From positions 1 through 64,000 of the forward strand of contig NZ_JMPI01000059.1 in the NCBI RefSeq assembly GCF_000735355.1: a stretch of 64,000 nucleotides of DNA. The letters are read 5' to 3'. The notes beneath the pieces were generated by a model. The model ran no database searches. It was not told the DNA's origin and saw only the letters and a program-made list of their open reading frames with translations. Source of the DNA: Buttiauxella agrestis ATCC 33320. GTDB lineage: Bacteria; Pseudomonadota; Gammaproteobacteria; Enterobacterales; Enterobacteriaceae. Position numbers and translations under genes: made by a program. Shown piece by piece: positions 10,574-22,195 of the stretch (positions are counted from its first letter, which is position 1; each line of letters starts with the position of its first letter).

Positions 10574-11185
10574 TCACGCTGCGCGCAGTTTAAGCAGCTG
10601 CTTTGTATGCCAATATTGCAGAATCAAAACCGTAGTCAACGCCCCAAGAAGTGCGCAGAACATATCTGATTGCGTATCCCACACGTCTCCCTGCGTCCCT
10701 AAAAATTCATCCGCACCCTGCCCTAATGCCAGCGCGGCCGCCCATTCAATGAGTTCATACAGCGCACTAATGGCAAGCGCGACACAGCACACCAGGAATG
10801 CGACCATTTTGCGCCCACGCACATAACCGCCACGAATCAGGATTTCGCGCGCAGCCAGCGCCGGAACTAATCCCTGGAAAAAGTGGCCGAGTTTGTCATA
10901 GGGATTACGGCTTAAATTCAGCCATTCCTGAACCTCAAACCCAATCGGTACTTTGGCGTAGGTATACAAACCACCCACCATCAGAATGATGGCGTGCAGG
11001 AAAATCAAAAAATAGAGCAGCGGTGTCAGCGGGTAGCGCGAATAAGTCGCTAAAAGCAGAGGGACAATAATGATGACTGGAGTGACTTCCATCAGCCAGG
11101 TAACGCGGTCTGCGGTGCTGATGCCCGTGTAGATAAGAATCAACAGAAGTAAAAATGCGCCGGATTTTAATAACGTAGTCGTCAT
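10574..11185 (-). CDS. DUF2238 (YjdF-like) inner membrane protein
   Basis: 203 residues with about six hydrophobic segments (for example around residues 8-24, 33-48, 52-76, 128-150 and 175-193). The motifs YDKLGHFFQG, YELIEW and WDTQSDMF are typical of the DUF2238 family, which includes E. coli YjdF. No function is known. It converges with fau, with only 2 nt between stop codons. This gene is not at this position in K-12. The symbol yjdF is not applied because orthology is unproven. Confidence 0.85.
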   Translation of the reverse strand: MTTTLLKSGAFLLLLILIYTGISTADRVTWLMEVTPVIIIVPLLLATYSRYPLTPLLYFLIFLHAIILMVGGLYTYAKVPIGFEVQEWLNLSRNPYDKLGHFFQGLVPALAAREILIRGGYVRGRKMVAFLVCCVALAISALYELIEWAAALALGQGADEFLGTQGDVWDTQSDMFCALLGALTTVLILQYWHTKQLLKLRAA

Positions 11186-11263
11186 GATGCTTCACCGTCT
11201 CGCTAAAAATGTCACTATCGGTGGAGTATAAGAAAAACACAACTGAGGGCGTGGAGTTTCAGA

Positions 11264-11291
11264 TTAAAAGAGGAGTCCTGTTGGACTCCTC
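11264..11291 (-). terminator. serA intrinsic terminator
   Basis: Perfect 9-bp stem GAGGAGTCC/GGACTCCTC with loop TGTT, 11 nt beyond the serA stop; on the minus strand it is followed by TTTTAAT. Confidence 0.8.
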
Positions 11292-11301
11292 AAATTTGGA
11301 A

Positions 11302-12540
11302 TTAGTACAACAGACGAGCGCGGATAGTACCTGGAATCGCCTTCATTGATTTCAACGCAGCTTCAGCCACATCTTCTTCTGCATCCACATCAATCACCAC
11401 GTAACCCATATGCGGCGTAGTTTGCAGATACTGAGCGGCGATGTTGATACCTTGCTCGGCAAAAATCTGGTTCAGTGCGGTCAAGATACCTGGGCGGTTT
11501 TCGTGAATATGCAGCAAACGGCTGGTGCTACCACCGTGTAACGGCAGGGAAACTTCAGGGAAATTCACTGCTGACAGGGTAGAACCGTTGTCGGAATATT
11601 TCGCCAGTTTGCCAGCCACTTCCAGACCGATGTTTTCCTGCGCTTCCTGAGTTGAACCGCCGATGTGCGGCGTCAGGATCACGTTATCAAACTCACACAG
11701 CGGTGAAGTGAACGGATCGCTGTTGGTTGCAGGCTCGGTTGGGAACACGTCGATTGCCGCGCCTGCCAGATGTTTACGCGCCAGCGCATCGCACAATGCT
11801 GGGATATCCACGACCGTGCCACGCGCATCGTTGATCAGCAGCGCACCCGGTTTCATCAGCGCCAGCTCGTTGACACCAATCATATTTTTAGTTGAGGCAT
11901 TTTCAGGAACATGCAGGCTGACCACGTCGCTCATGTTCAGCAAATCAGACAGATGCTGTACCTGAGTCGCGTTACCCAGCGGGAGCTTGTTTTCAATATC
12001 GTAGAAGAAGACATTCATGCCCAGCGCTTCAGCCAGAATCCCTAACTGAGTCCCGATATGGCCGTAACCGATGATGCCGAGCTTTTTGCCGCGCGCTTCG
12101 TAAGAACCGACCGCCAGCTTATTCCACACGCCACGGTGTGCTTTGGCGTTAGCTTCAGGCACGCCACGAATCAGTAATAACAGTTGGCCGATAACCAACT
12201 CAGCAACGGAACGCGTGTTAGAGAACGGGGCATTAAACACCGGCACACCGCGTTTAGCCGCAGCATCCAGATCGACCTGGTTAGTACCAATGCAGAAACA
12301 ACCTACAGCAACCAGCTTCTCAGCCGCAGCCAAAATCTCTTCCGTTAAGTTAGTGCGGGAACGCAGACCAATGAAATGCGCATCACGGATCGACTCTTTC
12401 AGGGCATCGCTGTCCAGCGCACCTTTATGGTATTCGATGTTGGTATAGCCTGCCGCGCGGAGGTTATCCACGGCTTTCTGGTGTACACCTTCCACCAGCA
12501 GGAATTTAATCTTGTCTTTATCCAGTGATACTTTTGCCAT
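11302..12540 (-). CDS. serA: D-3-phosphoglycerate dehydrogenase
   Basis: First step of serine synthesis, NAD-dependent and inhibited by L-serine. 412 residues; E. coli has 410. The NAD-binding motif LGIIGYGHIGTQLG is near residue 160, the catalytic His region LTPHIGGST near 292, and a C-terminal ACT regulatory domain (LHIHENRPGILTALNQIFAEQ) starts near 338. It stands alone with its own terminator, next to rpiA on the same strand, as in E. coli. Confidence 0.98.
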   Translation of the reverse strand: MAKVSLDKDKIKFLLVEGVHQKAVDNLRAAGYTNIEYHKGALDSDALKESIRDAHFIGLRSRTNLTEEILAAAEKLVAVGCFCIGTNQVDLDAAAKRGVPVFNAPFSNTRSVAELVIGQLLLLIRGVPEANAKAHRGVWNKLAVGSYEARGKKLGIIGYGHIGTQLGILAEALGMNVFFYDIENKLPLGNATQVQHLSDLLNMSDVVSLHVPENASTKNMIGVNELALMKPGALLINDARGTVVDIPALCDALARKHLAGAAIDVFPTEPATNSDPFTSPLCEFDNVILTPHIGGSTQEAQENIGLEVAGKLAKYSDNGSTLSAVNFPEVSLPLHGGSTSRLLHIHENRPGILTALNQIFAEQGINIAAQYLQTTPHMGYVVIDVDAEEDVAEAALKSMKAIPGTIRARLLY

Positions 12541-12795
12541 TTCCCGACCCTATTTTTAGAACTGATGTTGTGCTGTGTGATAAGACACCCTTCTGCCAAA
12601 ATATCAAAAAATACGGGCGGGGCAATATAAACGATTGCGCAGTCGTCAGTGCAAGAAAGGAATAAGCCACAGTGGGCAGCAGAAAATGCTGAGCTAAAGA
12701 AAGAACCAGGAATGAATCACAGGGAGTTGTTCAGAATGTGACATATGTCACCAAATTTGCCGTTAGATTATTTTGTCATTTTTTATTCAGTAATC
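12541..12795. other. serA-rpiA intergenic region
   Basis: About 255 nt with no gene. It must hold the serA promoter (minus strand). I see AT-rich stretches around 12590-12630 but assign no operator, although Lrp and CRP act on serA in E. coli. Confidence 0.6.
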
Positions 12796-12814
12796 GGGGC
12801 GCAAGAAGCGCCCC
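12796..12814 (-). terminator. rpiA terminator hairpin
   Basis: GGGGCGC/GCGCCCC perfect 7-bp stem with loop AAGAA, just downstream of the rpiA stop; no strong U tract follows on the minus strand. Confidence 0.65.
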
Positions 12815-12821
12815 GGTCAGA

Positions 12822-13481
12822 TCATTTCACTATGGTTTTCACGCCATCAGCCGTACCAATCAGTGCGACGTCCGCACCGCGGTTGGCAAACAGACCCACA
12901 GTCACCACGCCTGGCAAGCCGTTGATGGCATTTTCCAGCGCGACAGGGTCAACGATACTCAGGCCGTGAACATCCAGAATCAGGTTGCCGTTATCAGTCA
13001 CTACACCCTGGCGATATTCCGGGCGACCACCGAGTTTGACCAGCTCACGCGCCACGCAGCTACGCGCCATAGGAATCACTTCAACCGGCAGCGGGAAGTT
13101 ACCCAAAATACCCACTTGTTTGGACGCATCGGCGATACAGATAAACTTTTCCGCCACGGAAGCGATGATTTTTTCGCGGGTTAACGCAGCACCTCCGCCT
13201 TTGATCATTTGCATCTGGCCGTTGATCTCATCGGCGCCATCAACATAAATACCCAGAGAGTCAACTTCGTTGAGATCGTAAACAGTGATGCCAAGGCTTT
13301 TCAGTTTGGCGGTAGAAGCGTCGGAGCTAGAAACGGCACCATCAATTTGATGTTTGATAGTCCCGAGAGCATCAATAAAATGCGCGGCAGTGGAGCCAGT
13401 ACCCACGCCAACGATAGTGCCTGGTTGCACGTATTGTAATGCTGCCCAGCCGACTGCTTTTTTCAGTTCATCCTGCGTCAT
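12822..13481 (-). CDS. rpiA: Ribose-5-phosphate isomerase A
   Basis: Interconverts ribose-5-P and ribulose-5-P in the pentose phosphate pathway. 219 residues, the E. coli length. Conserved active-site pieces: [13 protein letters not shown] near residue 24, SSDAST near 53, DGADEINGQ near 81 and [12 protein letters not shown] near 93. Divergent from argP across 165 nt, as in E. coli, where ArgP sits next to rpiA. Confidence 0.98.
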   Translation of the reverse strand: MTQDELKKAVGWAALQYVQPGTIVGVGTGSTAAHFIDALGTIKHQIDGAVSSSDASTAKLKSLGITVYDLNEVDSLGIYVDGADEINGQMQMIKGGGAALTREKIIASVAEKFICIADASKQVGILGNFPLPVEVIPMARSCVARELVKLGGRPEYRQGVVTDNGNLILDVHGLSIVDPVALENAINGLPGVVTVGLFANRGADVALIGTADGVKTIVK

Positions 13482-13646
13482 GGTTTTTGCCTGTGCTGTG
13501 AAAACTGACGCGCATTATAGTGCAAGCGCCTCGAGGTTGTCCCAGGGAATGGCAGAACTCATCCTATCTTTGTGGATTTGGTCTGGATCGACTGCAAATT
13601 TATGTCATAGTGCTGAAATAACAAAAACAGGAGTTAGCAAACAACA

Positions 13647-14546
13647 ATGAAACGCCCGGACTACAGAACGCTACAGGCGCTGGATGCAGTGATTCGTGAA
13701 CGAGGATTTGAGCGCGCAGCACAAAAGCTCTGCATTACTCAATCAGCGGTTTCACAGCGTATCAAGCAACTGGAAAATATGTTCGGCCAGCCATTGTTAG
13801 TGCGCACGGTTCCACCGCGCCCAACCGAACAAGGGCAAAAGTTACTGGCATTATTACGCCAGGTTGAACTGCTGGAAGAAGAGTGGCTGGGGGATGAGCA
13901 AACCGGCTCCACGCCTCTGTTGTTGTCGCTTGCGGTGAACGCCGACAGTCTGGCAACCTGGTTGCTGCCAGCCCTCGCGCCTGTGCTTGCCGACTCCCCT
14001 ATCCGTCTGAATCTTCAGGTTGAAGATGAAACCCGAACGCAAGAACGCCTGCGTCGCGGTGAAGTGGTCGGTGCGGTGTCCATTCAACCACAGCCGCTGC
14101 CAAGCTGCCTGGTCGACAGGCTCGGTGCGTTGGATTATCTGTTTGTCGGGTCGAAAGATTTTGCCGCTCGCTATTTCCCGAATGGCGTCACGCGTTCAGC
14201 ACTGTTGAAAGCCCCGGCTGTCGCGTTTGACCATCTCGACGATATGCACCAGGCGTTTTTACAGCAGAATTTTGATTTGTCACCGGGCAGCGTGCCGTGC
14301 CATATCGTTAACTCGTCAGAAGCCTTCGTGCAACTCGCGCGCCAGGGCACCACGTGCTGCATGATCCCGCATTTGCAAATTGAAAGAGAGATTAACAGCG
14401 GTGAGCTGATTGACCTGACGCCCGGCCTGATGCAACGCCGCATGCTGTACTGGCACCGCTTTGCACCGGAAAGCCGCATGATGCGCAATGTCACCGATGC
14501 GCTGCTGGAGTACGGGCATAGAGTTCTACGACAGGACGCTGAATAG
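13647..14546 (+). CDS. argP: LysR-type regulator ArgP (IciA)
   Basis: Transcription factor responding to arginine and lysine; it activates argO. 299 residues against 297 in E. coli. N-terminal helix-turn-helix ([22 protein letters not shown], residues about 20-41) and a LysR effector domain after residue 90. A strong terminator follows directly. Its target argO lies about 1.5 kb downstream on the other strand, beyond yggE. Confidence 0.97.
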   Translation: MKRPDYRTLQALDAVIRERGFERAAQKLCITQSAVSQRIKQLENMFGQPLLVRTVPPRPTEQGQKLLALLRQVELLEEEWLGDEQTGSTPLLLSLAVNADSLATWLLPALAPVLADSPIRLNLQVEDETRTQERLRRGEVVGAVSIQPQPLPSCLVDRLGALDYLFVGSKDFAARYFPNGVTRSALLKAPAVAFDHLDDMHQAFLQQNFDLSPGSVPCHIVNSSEAFVQLARQGTTCCMIPHLQIEREINSGELIDLTPGLMQRRMLYWHRFAPESRMMRNVTDALLEYGHRVLRQDAE

Positions 14547-14576
14547 AAAAAGGCCGCTAAATTTAGCGGCCTTTTT
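14547..14576 (+). terminator. argP intrinsic terminator (bidirectional)
   Basis: Stem AGGCCGCTAA/TTAGCGGCCT flanked by A5 on one side and T5 on the other, directly after the argP stop. It could also stop transcription from yggE on the minus strand. Confidence 0.9.
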
Positions 14577-14581
14577 GTTTT

Positions 14582-14612
14582 GTCGGATGACGCAAACGCT
14601 TATCCAACCTAC
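14582..14612. repeat. REP-like palindrome
   Basis: The element begins GTCGGATGACGC and ends TATCCAACCTAC. Its reverse complement matches the unit at 63027-63057 in roughly 25 of 31 positions, so both belong to one REP family. It sits between the convergent genes argP and yggE. Confidence 0.75.
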
Positions 14613-14633
14613 ATTTTACGGTTTTGTTGCGAC

Positions 14634-15368
14634 TTACTGGGCTGGCTGCTCGGTCTTAGCGCGTTCCAGCTCAAACACCACATCAACCTGGTCATCAAAC
14701 TGAATAGTTTGCTGATCGTAGGTATCCTGGGCCGACACTGGCGCTGCGGCGTCTGCTTTCATCATCCGCACCATTGGCGCCGGCTGGTAATTAGAAACGT
14801 GGTAACGCACGCTATACACTGGCCCCAACTTGCTGTTAAAGCCTTCTGCTAACAGTTTCGCCTGGCGGGCAGCATCGTCGATGGCTGCTTTACGCGCTTT
14901 ATCTTTATATTGCTCCGGGTTTGCAACACCCAGGGAAACAGAGCGAATTTCGTTAAGCCCCGCTTTCAATGCCCCATCAAGCAGCTCGTTCATTTTGTCG
15001 AGCTTGCGCAGAGTGACATCAACCTGACGCACGGCACGGTAGCCTTTCAGCTGCGTTTTGCCGTCTTTCAGGTATTCATATTCTGGTTGAGTGCGCAGGT
15101 TAGCGGCATTGATGTCTTTCTTCTCGACACCGCTTTGCTGCAGGAATGTCAGATATTGTGCCACACGGTCGTCAGCCTGTTTTTTTGCTGATGCCGCATC
15201 TTTGGCAGACACATTCACTTCGATAGCGAGTGTGGCAATGTCAGGAACCGCATCCACGCTTGCGGTGCCGGATGTCACGACATGTGGACCGTTGGGTAAC
15301 TCATCGGCCAATGCCGGAACCGAACCAAATCCCACTAAAGCGGCTAATGCCAGGGTTTTAAACTTCAC
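14634..15368 (-). CDS. yggE: SIMPL-domain periplasmic protein, oxidative-stress defence (YggE)
   Basis: 244 residues; E. coli YggE has 246. Signal peptide MKFKTLALAALVGFGSVPALA with an ALA cleavage site, so periplasmic. The SIMPL domain fills the rest. E. coli YggE lowers intracellular oxidant levels by an unknown mechanism. It lies between argP and argO, the order of E. coli. Confidence 0.94.
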   Translation of the reverse strand: MKFKTLALAALVGFGSVPALADELPNGPHVVTSGTASVDAVPDIATLAIEVNVSAKDAASAKKQADDRVAQYLTFLQQSGVEKKDINAANLRTQPEYEYLKDGKTQLKGYRAVRQVDVTLRKLDKMNELLDGALKAGLNEIRSVSLGVANPEQYKDKARKAAIDDAARQAKLLAEGFNSKLGPVYSVRYHVSNYQPAPMVRMMKADAAAPVSAQDTYDQQTIQFDDQVDVVFELERAKTEQPAQ

Positions 15369-15472
15369 TGTAATTCCTCCATGCTACACTCCACTGTCAT
15401 TACGTCCGTAAAATACACGGACGTCTGGCAGCAAGCTTAGCCTGGAATGGTAACTTGTCTATCGGATTAAGG

Positions 15473-16111
15473 CTAATTAGCCATAAGGGAAGCGATATGG
15501 CGAACCCCATCTGACGCAAGTTGCAGCGCGATAACCCACATCACCAAGCCGACGACGCCATTGATAATACGCTGGGCTTTCGCGGTGCGCAGGCGCGGTG
15601 CAAGCCATGCCGCCAGCAGTGCCAGGCCGTAAAACCAAAGGATAGACGCGCTCACGGTTCCTAATGCAAACCAGCGCTTCGGTTCGTCGGCGAGCTGCCC
15701 ACCGAGACTCCCCAGCACCACAAAAGTATCCAGATACACATGCGGATTAAGCCAGGTCACCGCCAGCACGGTGGCGACAATTTTCCAGCGCCCTTGCTTC
15801 ATCACTTCAGCGGAGGCCAACTCAACGCTGCTGCTCATCGCGGTGCGCAGCGCGCCCCAGCCGTACCACAGCAAAAACGCCACGCCGCCCCAGGTCACAA
15901 TCGCCAACAACCAGGGCGACTGCATCAGAAGCGCGCTGCCACCAAAAATACCTCCGCAGATCAGTATCAAATCGCTAATCGCGCAAAGAGAAGCAATCAT
16001 CAGATGGTATTGGCGGCGAATGCCCTGGTTCATCACAAAAGCATTTTGCGGTCCGAGTGGCAGGATTAACGCTGCACCCAATGTAAGGCCTTGAAAAAAA
16101 TAAGATAACAC
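15473..16111 (-). CDS. argO: Arginine exporter ArgO (LysE family)
   Basis: 212 residues, about six membrane helices. The N-terminal LysE signature [13 protein letters not shown] is near residue 21. It exports arginine and canavanine. In E. coli it is switched on by ArgP with arginine; the AT-rich stretch at 16112-16200 upstream is where ArgP would bind, though I mark no exact site. The argP gene is encoded nearby. Confidence 0.95.
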   Translation of the reverse strand: MLSYFFQGLTLGAALILPLGPQNAFVMNQGIRRQYHLMIASLCAISDLILICGGIFGGSALLMQSPWLLAIVTWGGVAFLLWYGWGALRTAMSSSVELASAEVMKQGRWKIVATVLAVTWLNPHVYLDTFVVLGSLGGQLADEPKRWFALGTVSASILWFYGLALLAAWLAPRLRTAKAQRIINGVVGLVMWVIALQLASDGVRHIASLMAN

Positions 16112-16211
16112 GATGATTCACTCTTCAGTATTTAGCGACTGAGGAAGAGTGTAATAGGGAAAAATTATTAGCGGAAATGGATAATTTTAATGGTTTATAA
16201 GAATTACTAAT

Positions 16212-16239
16212 AAAAAGAAGGCCAGCCGAAGCTGGCCCC
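16212..16239 (-). terminator. mscS intrinsic terminator
   Basis: GGCCAGC/GCTGGCC stem with CGAA loop; on the minus strand it is followed by TTCTTTTTATT. It lies just after the mscS stop. Confidence 0.85.
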
Positions 16240-16245
16240 GGACAA

Positions 16246-17106
16246 TCATTCTTGTGCAGGTTCTTTCACACGTTTGAAGTTCACGTCCATTTGCGGATAC
16301 GGGAAGCTGATCCCCTGCGCATCAAACTCGCGTTTAATGCGTTCCAGCACATCCCAATAAACGTTTTGCAGATCGCCACTGTTGCTCCAGGCGCGCACCA
16401 CAAAGTTAATCGCGGAAGGCCCCAGTTCATTGAGCCGCACAGTAATATCGCGGTCTTTCAACACGCGTTCATCGCTAGTGATGATGTCGGTCAGGATTTG
16501 CTTAACTTTGTCGATGTCGGAGTCATATGCCACGCCAATAATAAACTCATTACGGCGCACCGGTTCACGGGAAAAGTTAATGATATTACCGGCGATAATT
16601 TTACCGTTTGGCACCACGACAATTTTGCCATCCAGCGTGCGCAGTGTGGTGGAGAAAATCTGCACATTAAGTACGGAACCTGCGATCCCCCCCAGGTCAA
16701 CGTATTCACCCGCGCGGAATGGGCGGAAAGTCACCAGCAACACGCCTGCGGCGAGGTTTGAAAGCGAACCTTGCAACGCGAGGCCAATGGCTAAACCTGC
16801 GGCACCGAGTACCGCGATAACGGACGCAGTTTGTACCCCCACGCGCCCCAGAGCGGCAATTAACGTAAAGGCGATGATGCCGTAACGCACCAGAGCGGAG
16901 AGAAAATCAGCGACGGTGGCATCAATATTTCGAGCGACCATCACACGGTTAATGGCGTTGGACACGATACGAGCCACGATCATCCCGACGATAATAATCG
17001 CAATCGCCGCCACAATGTTGACCGCATAGCTCAGCAGTAACGCCTGGTTGCGCACCAACCAGCCCCCGGCATTATTGATACTGTCTACTACGTTGAGATC
17101 TTCCAT
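16246..17106 (-). CDS. mscS: Small-conductance mechanosensitive channel
   Basis: Inner-membrane channel that opens under hypo-osmotic shock. 286 residues, exactly the E. coli length. TM1 about 28-57, TM2 about 68-90, and the pore helix TM3 with alternating Gly/Ala ([21 protein letters not shown], about 98-118). The cytoplasmic beta domain contains VVVPNGKII. In K-12 the next gene downstream in this orientation order is argO, as here, but fbaA no longer adjoins upstream because the tdc block intervenes. Confidence 0.98.
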   Translation of the reverse strand: MEDLNVVDSINNAGGWLVRNQALLLSYAVNIVAAIAIIIVGMIVARIVSNAINRVMVARNIDATVADFLSALVRYGIIAFTLIAALGRVGVQTASVIAVLGAAGLAIGLALQGSLSNLAAGVLLVTFRPFRAGEYVDLGGIAGSVLNVQIFSTTLRTLDGKIVVVPNGKIIAGNIINFSREPVRRNEFIIGVAYDSDIDKVKQILTDIITSDERVLKDRDITVRLNELGPSAINFVVRAWSNSGDLQNVYWDVLERIKREFDAQGISFPYPQMDVNFKRVKEPAQE

Positions 17107-17212
17107 TCACGGTTCCTTGTCATTACTGAAATTCTGCACCCCGAAGGCACAGCAGAACTTTAAAGGGTAAACAAAACAAGCGAATGTGCCAAGTTAGTCA
17201 CAAATTTGGTCG

Positions 17213-17237
17213 AAAAAAACCCGCTGGAAGCGGGTTT
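17213..17237 (-). terminator. tdc operon terminator
   Basis: ACCCGC/GCGGGT stem followed on the minus strand by seven T. It lies 28 nt beyond the tdcE stop and separates the tdc block from mscS, so tdcE is probably the last operon gene. Confidence 0.85.
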
Positions 17238-17264
17238 AGGGGGAATGGCAAACCTACAGATTCA

Positions 17265-19559
17265 TCAGATCGAGTGAGTAAAGGTACGAGATATCACATC
17301 CTGTTGCTGCTCACGCGTCAGAGCATTAAAGCGCACCGCATAACCTGAAACACGAATGGTGAGCGTCGGGTAATTTTCCGGATGTTCGACGGCATCCAGT
17401 AACATTTCACGATTCATCACGTTCACGTTCAAATGCTGCCCGCCCTCAGTTTTCATATCGTGATGGAAATAACCATCCAGCAAGCCCACCAGGTTTAACT
17501 GGCGTATCGCGTCATCACGTCCGAGCGCCGCAGGAACGATTGAGAAGGTGTATGAAATCCCGTCTTTCGCATAGCTGAACGGCAGTTTGGCAACCGAGGT
17601 TAATGAAGCAACAGCGCCTTTACGATCTCTTCCGTGCATCGGGTTAGCACCTGGCGCAAATGGCGTCCCCGCGCGGCGGCCATCTGGCGTGTTACCGGTT
17701 TTTTGTCCATAAACCACGTTTGAGGTGATCGTCAGGATCGACTGGGTCGGTACCGCGTTGCGATAAGTTGGCAGCGCCTGGATCTTCTTCATAAAGCGTT
17801 CAACAAGATCGCAGGCAATCGCGTCAACACGATCGTCATTATTGCCGTATTGCGGGTACTCACCTTCAATCACGAAATCTACCGCCAGCCCGTTTTGGTC
17901 GCGCACCGGTTTCACCGTGGCGTACTTGATAGCGGAAAGTGAGTCCACCGCCACCGACAACCCGGCAATGCCACACGCCATCGTGCGATAAACATCTCTG
18001 TCGTGCAGCGCCATCAGCGAGGCTTCGTAGCTATATTTATCGTGCATATAATGGATGAGATTGAGCGCCGTAACATACTGCGCCGCCAGCCAATCCATAA
18101 AGTGATCGAGGCTGCTCATCACCTCTTCATAATCCAACACGTCATCGAGCAGCATCGGCATTTTCGGCCCGACCTGGATTTTGAGCTTTTCGTCCATCCC
18201 GCCATTGATGCAATACAGCAGCGTTTTTGCGAGGTTGGCTCGCGCACCAAAGAACTGCATCTGTTTGCCGATGACCATCGGACTGACGCAGCAGGCGATC
18301 GCATAGTCATCACTGTCAAAATCACAGCGCATCAGGTCATCATTTTCATACTGCAACGATGATGTTTCGATGGACACTTTTGCCGCATAAACTTTGAAAG
18401 GTTTCGGCAACGCTTCCGACCAGAGAATAGTCAGATTTGGTTCTGGCGCTGGCCCCATGGTGTACAGCGTGTTCAGGTAGCGATAGGCATTTTTGGTGAC
18501 CAGCGTGCGCCCGTCTAAACCCATACCGCCGATAACTTCTGTCGCCCAGATTGGGTCACCGGAGAACAGCGAATCAAACTCTGGCGTGCGCAGGAAACGC
18601 ACCATGCGGATCTTCATAATGAAGTGATCGACCAACTCTTGCGCCTGTAGCTCCGTCAACACACCGGCTTTAAGGTCGCGCTCGATATAAATATCAATAA
18701 ACGAGGTGGTGCGCCCCAAAGACATCGCCCCACCATTTTGCGATTTCACCGCGGCCAGATAGGCAAAATAGAGCCACTGCAAGGCTTCTTGCGCATTGCG
18801 AGCCGGGAGAGAAATATCGAAGCCGTATTTTGCTGCCATCTCCTGAATTTGCAGCAGCGCGCGGCGATGCTCCGACAACTCTTCGCGCAGACGAATGACC
18901 GCTTCGAGGTTTTCACCGCGTTCAAGCTGGCCTTGTAAATCGGCAAACTGCAATTCACGTTCCCGCACCAGATACGCGATGCCATACAGCGCGACACGGC
19001 GATAGTCGCCGATAATGCGTCCACGCCCGTAACCGTCCGGCAAACCGGTCAACACACCCGATTTACGGCAGCGCAGAATATCCGGTGAATAAACGTCAAA
19101 CACGCCCTGATTATGGGTTTTACGCAAAGACGTAAACTGGTATTCAAAATCGGGATCCATTTCACGACCATAAGCTTCAAAAGAGCTTTTGATCATATTG
19201 ATGCCGCCATAAGGATGCAGAGCACGTTTCAGCGGTTTATCCGTTTGCAAGCCGACAATCTTTTCGTGGTCTTTGAGAATATATCCCGGGGCATGTGCAG
19301 TGATGGTCGTCGCAATGTTGGTGTCGAAATCGACCGGCGCATGAGTGGCGTTTTCGATACGAATGCCATCCATGACCTTTTCCCACAGCGCCGTCGTCGC
19401 CGTGGTAGCTCCCGCTAAAAATGATTCATCACCTTCATACGGGGTGTAGTTATGTTGGATAAAATCCCGAACATTAATGTTGGTTTTCCATTCGTCGCCT
19501 GAAAATTGTTGCCAGGCATGGGAATAATTATCGTTGGTAATATCAACATCTACTTTCAT
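17265..19559 (-). CDS. tdcE: 2-ketobutyrate formate-lyase / pyruvate formate-lyase TdcE
   Basis: Glycyl-radical enzyme converting 2-ketobutyrate (or pyruvate) and CoA to propionyl-CoA (acetyl-CoA) and formate without oxygen. 764 residues, as in E. coli TdcE. Active-site cysteine pair in [10 protein letters not shown] and glycyl-radical motif [10 protein letters not shown] near residue 732. It needs a PFL-activating enzyme encoded elsewhere. Last gene of tdcABCDE, 30 nt after tdcD. PflB is the main alternative; operon context decides. Confidence 0.96.
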   Translation of the reverse strand: MKVDVDITNDNYSHAWQQFSGDEWKTNINVRDFIQHNYTPYEGDESFLAGATTATTALWEKVMDGIRIENATHAPVDFDTNIATTITAHAPGYILKDHEKIVGLQTDKPLKRALHPYGGINMIKSSFEAYGREMDPDFEYQFTSLRKTHNQGVFDVYSPDILRCRKSGVLTGLPDGYGRGRIIGDYRRVALYGIAYLVRERELQFADLQGQLERGENLEAVIRLREELSEHRRALLQIQEMAAKYGFDISLPARNAQEALQWLYFAYLAAVKSQNGGAMSLGRTTSFIDIYIERDLKAGVLTELQAQELVDHFIMKIRMVRFLRTPEFDSLFSGDPIWATEVIGGMGLDGRTLVTKNAYRYLNTLYTMGPAPEPNLTILWSEALPKPFKVYAAKVSIETSSLQYENDDLMRCDFDSDDYAIACCVSPMVIGKQMQFFGARANLAKTLLYCINGGMDEKLKIQVGPKMPMLLDDVLDYEEVMSSLDHFMDWLAAQYVTALNLIHYMHDKYSYEASLMALHDRDVYRTMACGIAGLSVAVDSLSAIKYATVKPVRDQNGLAVDFVIEGEYPQYGNNDDRVDAIACDLVERFMKKIQALPTYRNAVPTQSILTITSNVVYGQKTGNTPDGRRAGTPFAPGANPMHGRDRKGAVASLTSVAKLPFSYAKDGISYTFSIVPAALGRDDAIRQLNLVGLLDGYFHHDMKTEGGQHLNVNVMNREMLLDAVEHPENYPTLTIRVSGYAVRFNALTREQQQDVISRTFTHSI

Positions 19560-19589
19560 TACATCATTCCTTTAAACCACATTATTGAT

Positions 19590-20798
19590 TCAGGCATATT
19601 CCGCAAGATGACACTGTTTGCCTAATTGCAAAGCATCAAGCGCAATCATTTTCTCTTCGTTAGTGGGGATAACGGCACAAATTATTGATGAACTCTCACT
19701 GGAGATTATTCGCTGCCCTATTCGGTTAGGCTGGTTATTTTTATCAATATCCAGCTCAACACCAAATACGCGTAAACGTTCGGCAACCAGACGGCGAATA
19801 AGTATTGAGTTCTCGCCAATACCACCGGTAAAAATAATCCCGTCCAGACGATTTAATGCAGCAGCGTGCGCGCCAATCGTTCGGGCAATGCGATGAACAA
19901 ACGTTCTGATAGCTAATTGCGCACGCTCATCACCTTCATGCCAGGCTTTATCCAGGGTACGTAAATCTGAAGACAAACCCGAAAGGCCTAACAGCCCAGA
20001 CTCTTTATTAGCGACTTGCTCCAGGTCATCCATCGACTGCTCAGTCTGGCGGGCAAGCCAGGCCATGGCACCGAAATCGACATCACCACAGCGCGTGCCC
20101 ATAATCAGCCCTTCCAGCGGTGTCATACCCATCGAGGTATCAACACTTTCACCATTCTGGACCGCGCAGACCGATGCGCCATTTCCTAAGTGAGCAATCA
20201 CCAACCCCGAATCTACTGAGTTCAGGCCGGGTAACTCACCCGTTTGCTGAGAAACGTAGCGATGCGACGTGCCGTGGAATCCGTAACGGCGCACGCCGTA
20301 CTCTTCAAAATAGCGATACGGTAGACCGTATAAATAGGCCTCTGGTTTCAGGGTCTGGTGAAAGCTGGTATCGAATACCGCGACCTGCGGGACGTCCGGG
20401 AAGCGGGTTCGCGCAGATTCCACCCCGTGCAAATTGGCGTAATTATGCAGGGGGGCCAACGGTGAAACCTGGCGAATCTGTTCGATAACCTCATTGGTAA
20501 TTAATACCGACTCGCTAAATAACGATCCGCCGTGAGCAATCCGGTGGCCCACAAATGCAACGCTATCAATTAAATCGCGCATTTCCAGTTCATGAGATAT
20601 TGCGGCGAGTGCTTCTTCATAATTCTGGCGAGCCAGAATAACTGGCTCCCCATCATTGACCGTTATAAATGCTTTATCGGTATTAATACCTTCACAAATC
20701 CCGGACAACAGCACATCACATGTTTCTGCATCTAATACTGAAAACTTTACCGAAGAAGAACCACAATTAATCGTCAACACTACCGGGTAATCATTCAT
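19590..20798 (-). CDS. tdcD: Propionate/acetate kinase TdcD
   Basis: Makes ATP from propionyl phosphate, the last step of anaerobic threonine breakdown. 402 residues from [19 protein letters not shown], the same length as E. coli TdcD. Motifs [29 protein letters not shown] and FTGGIGENS mark the acetokinase family. A longer frame (12 codons upstream, [12 protein letters not shown]) was rejected because the family starts at MN. Confidence 0.96.
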   Translation of the reverse strand: MNDYPVVLTINCGSSSVKFSVLDAETCDVLLSGICEGINTDKAFITVNDGEPVILARQNYEEALAAISHELEMRDLIDSVAFVGHRIAHGGSLFSESVLITNEVIEQIRQVSPLAPLHNYANLHGVESARTRFPDVPQVAVFDTSFHQTLKPEAYLYGLPYRYFEEYGVRRYGFHGTSHRYVSQQTGELPGLNSVDSGLVIAHLGNGASVCAVQNGESVDTSMGMTPLEGLIMGTRCGDVDFGAMAWLARQTEQSMDDLEQVANKESGLLGLSGLSSDLRTLDKAWHEGDERAQLAIRTFVHRIARTIGAHAAALNRLDGIIFTGGIGENSILIRRLVAERLRVFGVELDIDKNNQPNRIGQRIISSESSSIICAVIPTNEEKMIALDALQLGKQCHLAEYA

Positions 20799-20839
20799 GT
20801 TTAAATCCCACTCATCCTGAGTCAATCTACCCAAAGATA

Positions 20840-22171
20840 TTAGATAAGTTTGTAGACAATATTAAGAATGGTCAGCAAACCAATAACTGTGACAAAAATA
20901 TTCTCTGTTTTACCTTTATATTTCGCCAGGGCCGGAGTTTTACGAATGGCATACATCGGCAGCAGACAAAGTAAGGATGCAATAATTGGAGCACCCATCG
21001 CTTCAATTAGATCGAGGATGTTCGGGTTAGCGTAAGCCACAACCCAGGTTGATCCCATAATGAAGACCATGCTGATAAGGTTGAGTTTTCCGCCAGAAAC
21101 TTTGGTTTTATCCCCTTTGTAGCCGAACTTCAGAACCAGACCGTTTAACCCTTCAAGGGTGCCAAGATAGTGGCCGAAGAAGGATTTGAAGATAGCTACC
21201 AGGGCAATAATTGATGCGCCGTATTCCAGTGTCGTGGCAAAGGTCGATTTGGTGCCAGACATCGAGGAAAAGTGGTTCGCCAGATACGAGAGCACTGGAA
21301 TATTCTGTGCTTTAGCTTCAGCCATGTTCTGCGGGGAAAGCGTAAACAGGCAGCTAAAGGCGAAGAACATAACCACCGCAACCATCAACATACTGGCGCG
21401 AGAAATGATTTTTGAACATTTGTCTTCGGTGTACTGCTTGCCAAAGTCCTGCTCGTACTCTTCGCGTTTGGAAACCACAAACGAGGAGACAATCGGCGAG
21501 AAGTTAAAGGAGAACACCATGATGGAAATACCCAGCCATACCGTGACCAGAATGCCATCACTGCCAGTGAACGAAATATCGCTGAGGCTCACTTGATCGA
21601 TAACCGCCGAGTTCCAGTAAGGGATCAGCGAGACTGAGATCAGCACCAGGCAGGCAATGAACGGGAACACCAGATAGCTCATGACTTTGACCATCAGGTC
21701 TTTGCCAAAATAGATAACAAAAGCCATCAACAGCAGCAGGAACAGCGCCACTATTCCGCGGTTTAACGGCATGAGCTGGAGCTGGTTTTCCCAGAATGTC
21801 ATGAAGGTATTGGTTATCGTGACACCGTAAATCCACAGCAGCGGGCAGATTGCGAAAAAGTACAGGAAGGTGATGACCACGCCGCCCGTTTTACCAAAAT
21901 GCTCTTCAACCGTTTCTGTGATGTTTCCGGAAGGATTACTGCCGGAAAGGCACAGACGCGCCAGCGCACGGTGGCAGTAAAACGCAATCGGGAATGCCAG
22001 GAACAGCATAATCAGTATCGGAATTAAACCGCCATAACCTGCACGGATGGGGAAGAATAAAACTCCCGCACCGATAGCCGTTCCAAATAAACCAAGAGTC
22101 CAGGTAGTGTCAGATTTGCGCCATTGCGATTCCGCTTTTTGGCCAACAAGGGTTGCATCAGTATTACTCAT
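20840..22171 (-). CDS. tdcC: Threonine/serine:H+ symporter TdcC
   Basis: Inner-membrane HAAAP-family permease, 443 residues (E. coli 443) with about 11 membrane helices. Signature [20 protein letters not shown] near residue 29. It imports threonine and serine under anaerobic conditions to feed TdcB. It lies 24 nt after tdcB in the same operon. Confidence 0.97.
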   Translation of the reverse strand: MSNTDATLVGQKAESQWRKSDTTWTLGLFGTAIGAGVLFFPIRAGYGGLIPILIMLFLAFPIAFYCHRALARLCLSGSNPSGNITETVEEHFGKTGGVVITFLYFFAICPLLWIYGVTITNTFMTFWENQLQLMPLNRGIVALFLLLLMAFVIYFGKDLMVKVMSYLVFPFIACLVLISVSLIPYWNSAVIDQVSLSDISFTGSDGILVTVWLGISIMVFSFNFSPIVSSFVVSKREEYEQDFGKQYTEDKCSKIISRASMLMVAVVMFFAFSCLFTLSPQNMAEAKAQNIPVLSYLANHFSSMSGTKSTFATTLEYGASIIALVAIFKSFFGHYLGTLEGLNGLVLKFGYKGDKTKVSGGKLNLISMVFIMGSTWVVAYANPNILDLIEAMGAPIIASLLCLLPMYAIRKTPALAKYKGKTENIFVTVIGLLTILNIVYKLI

Positions 22172-22195
22172 AATAAAGTTCCTCGAGAGATTCTA

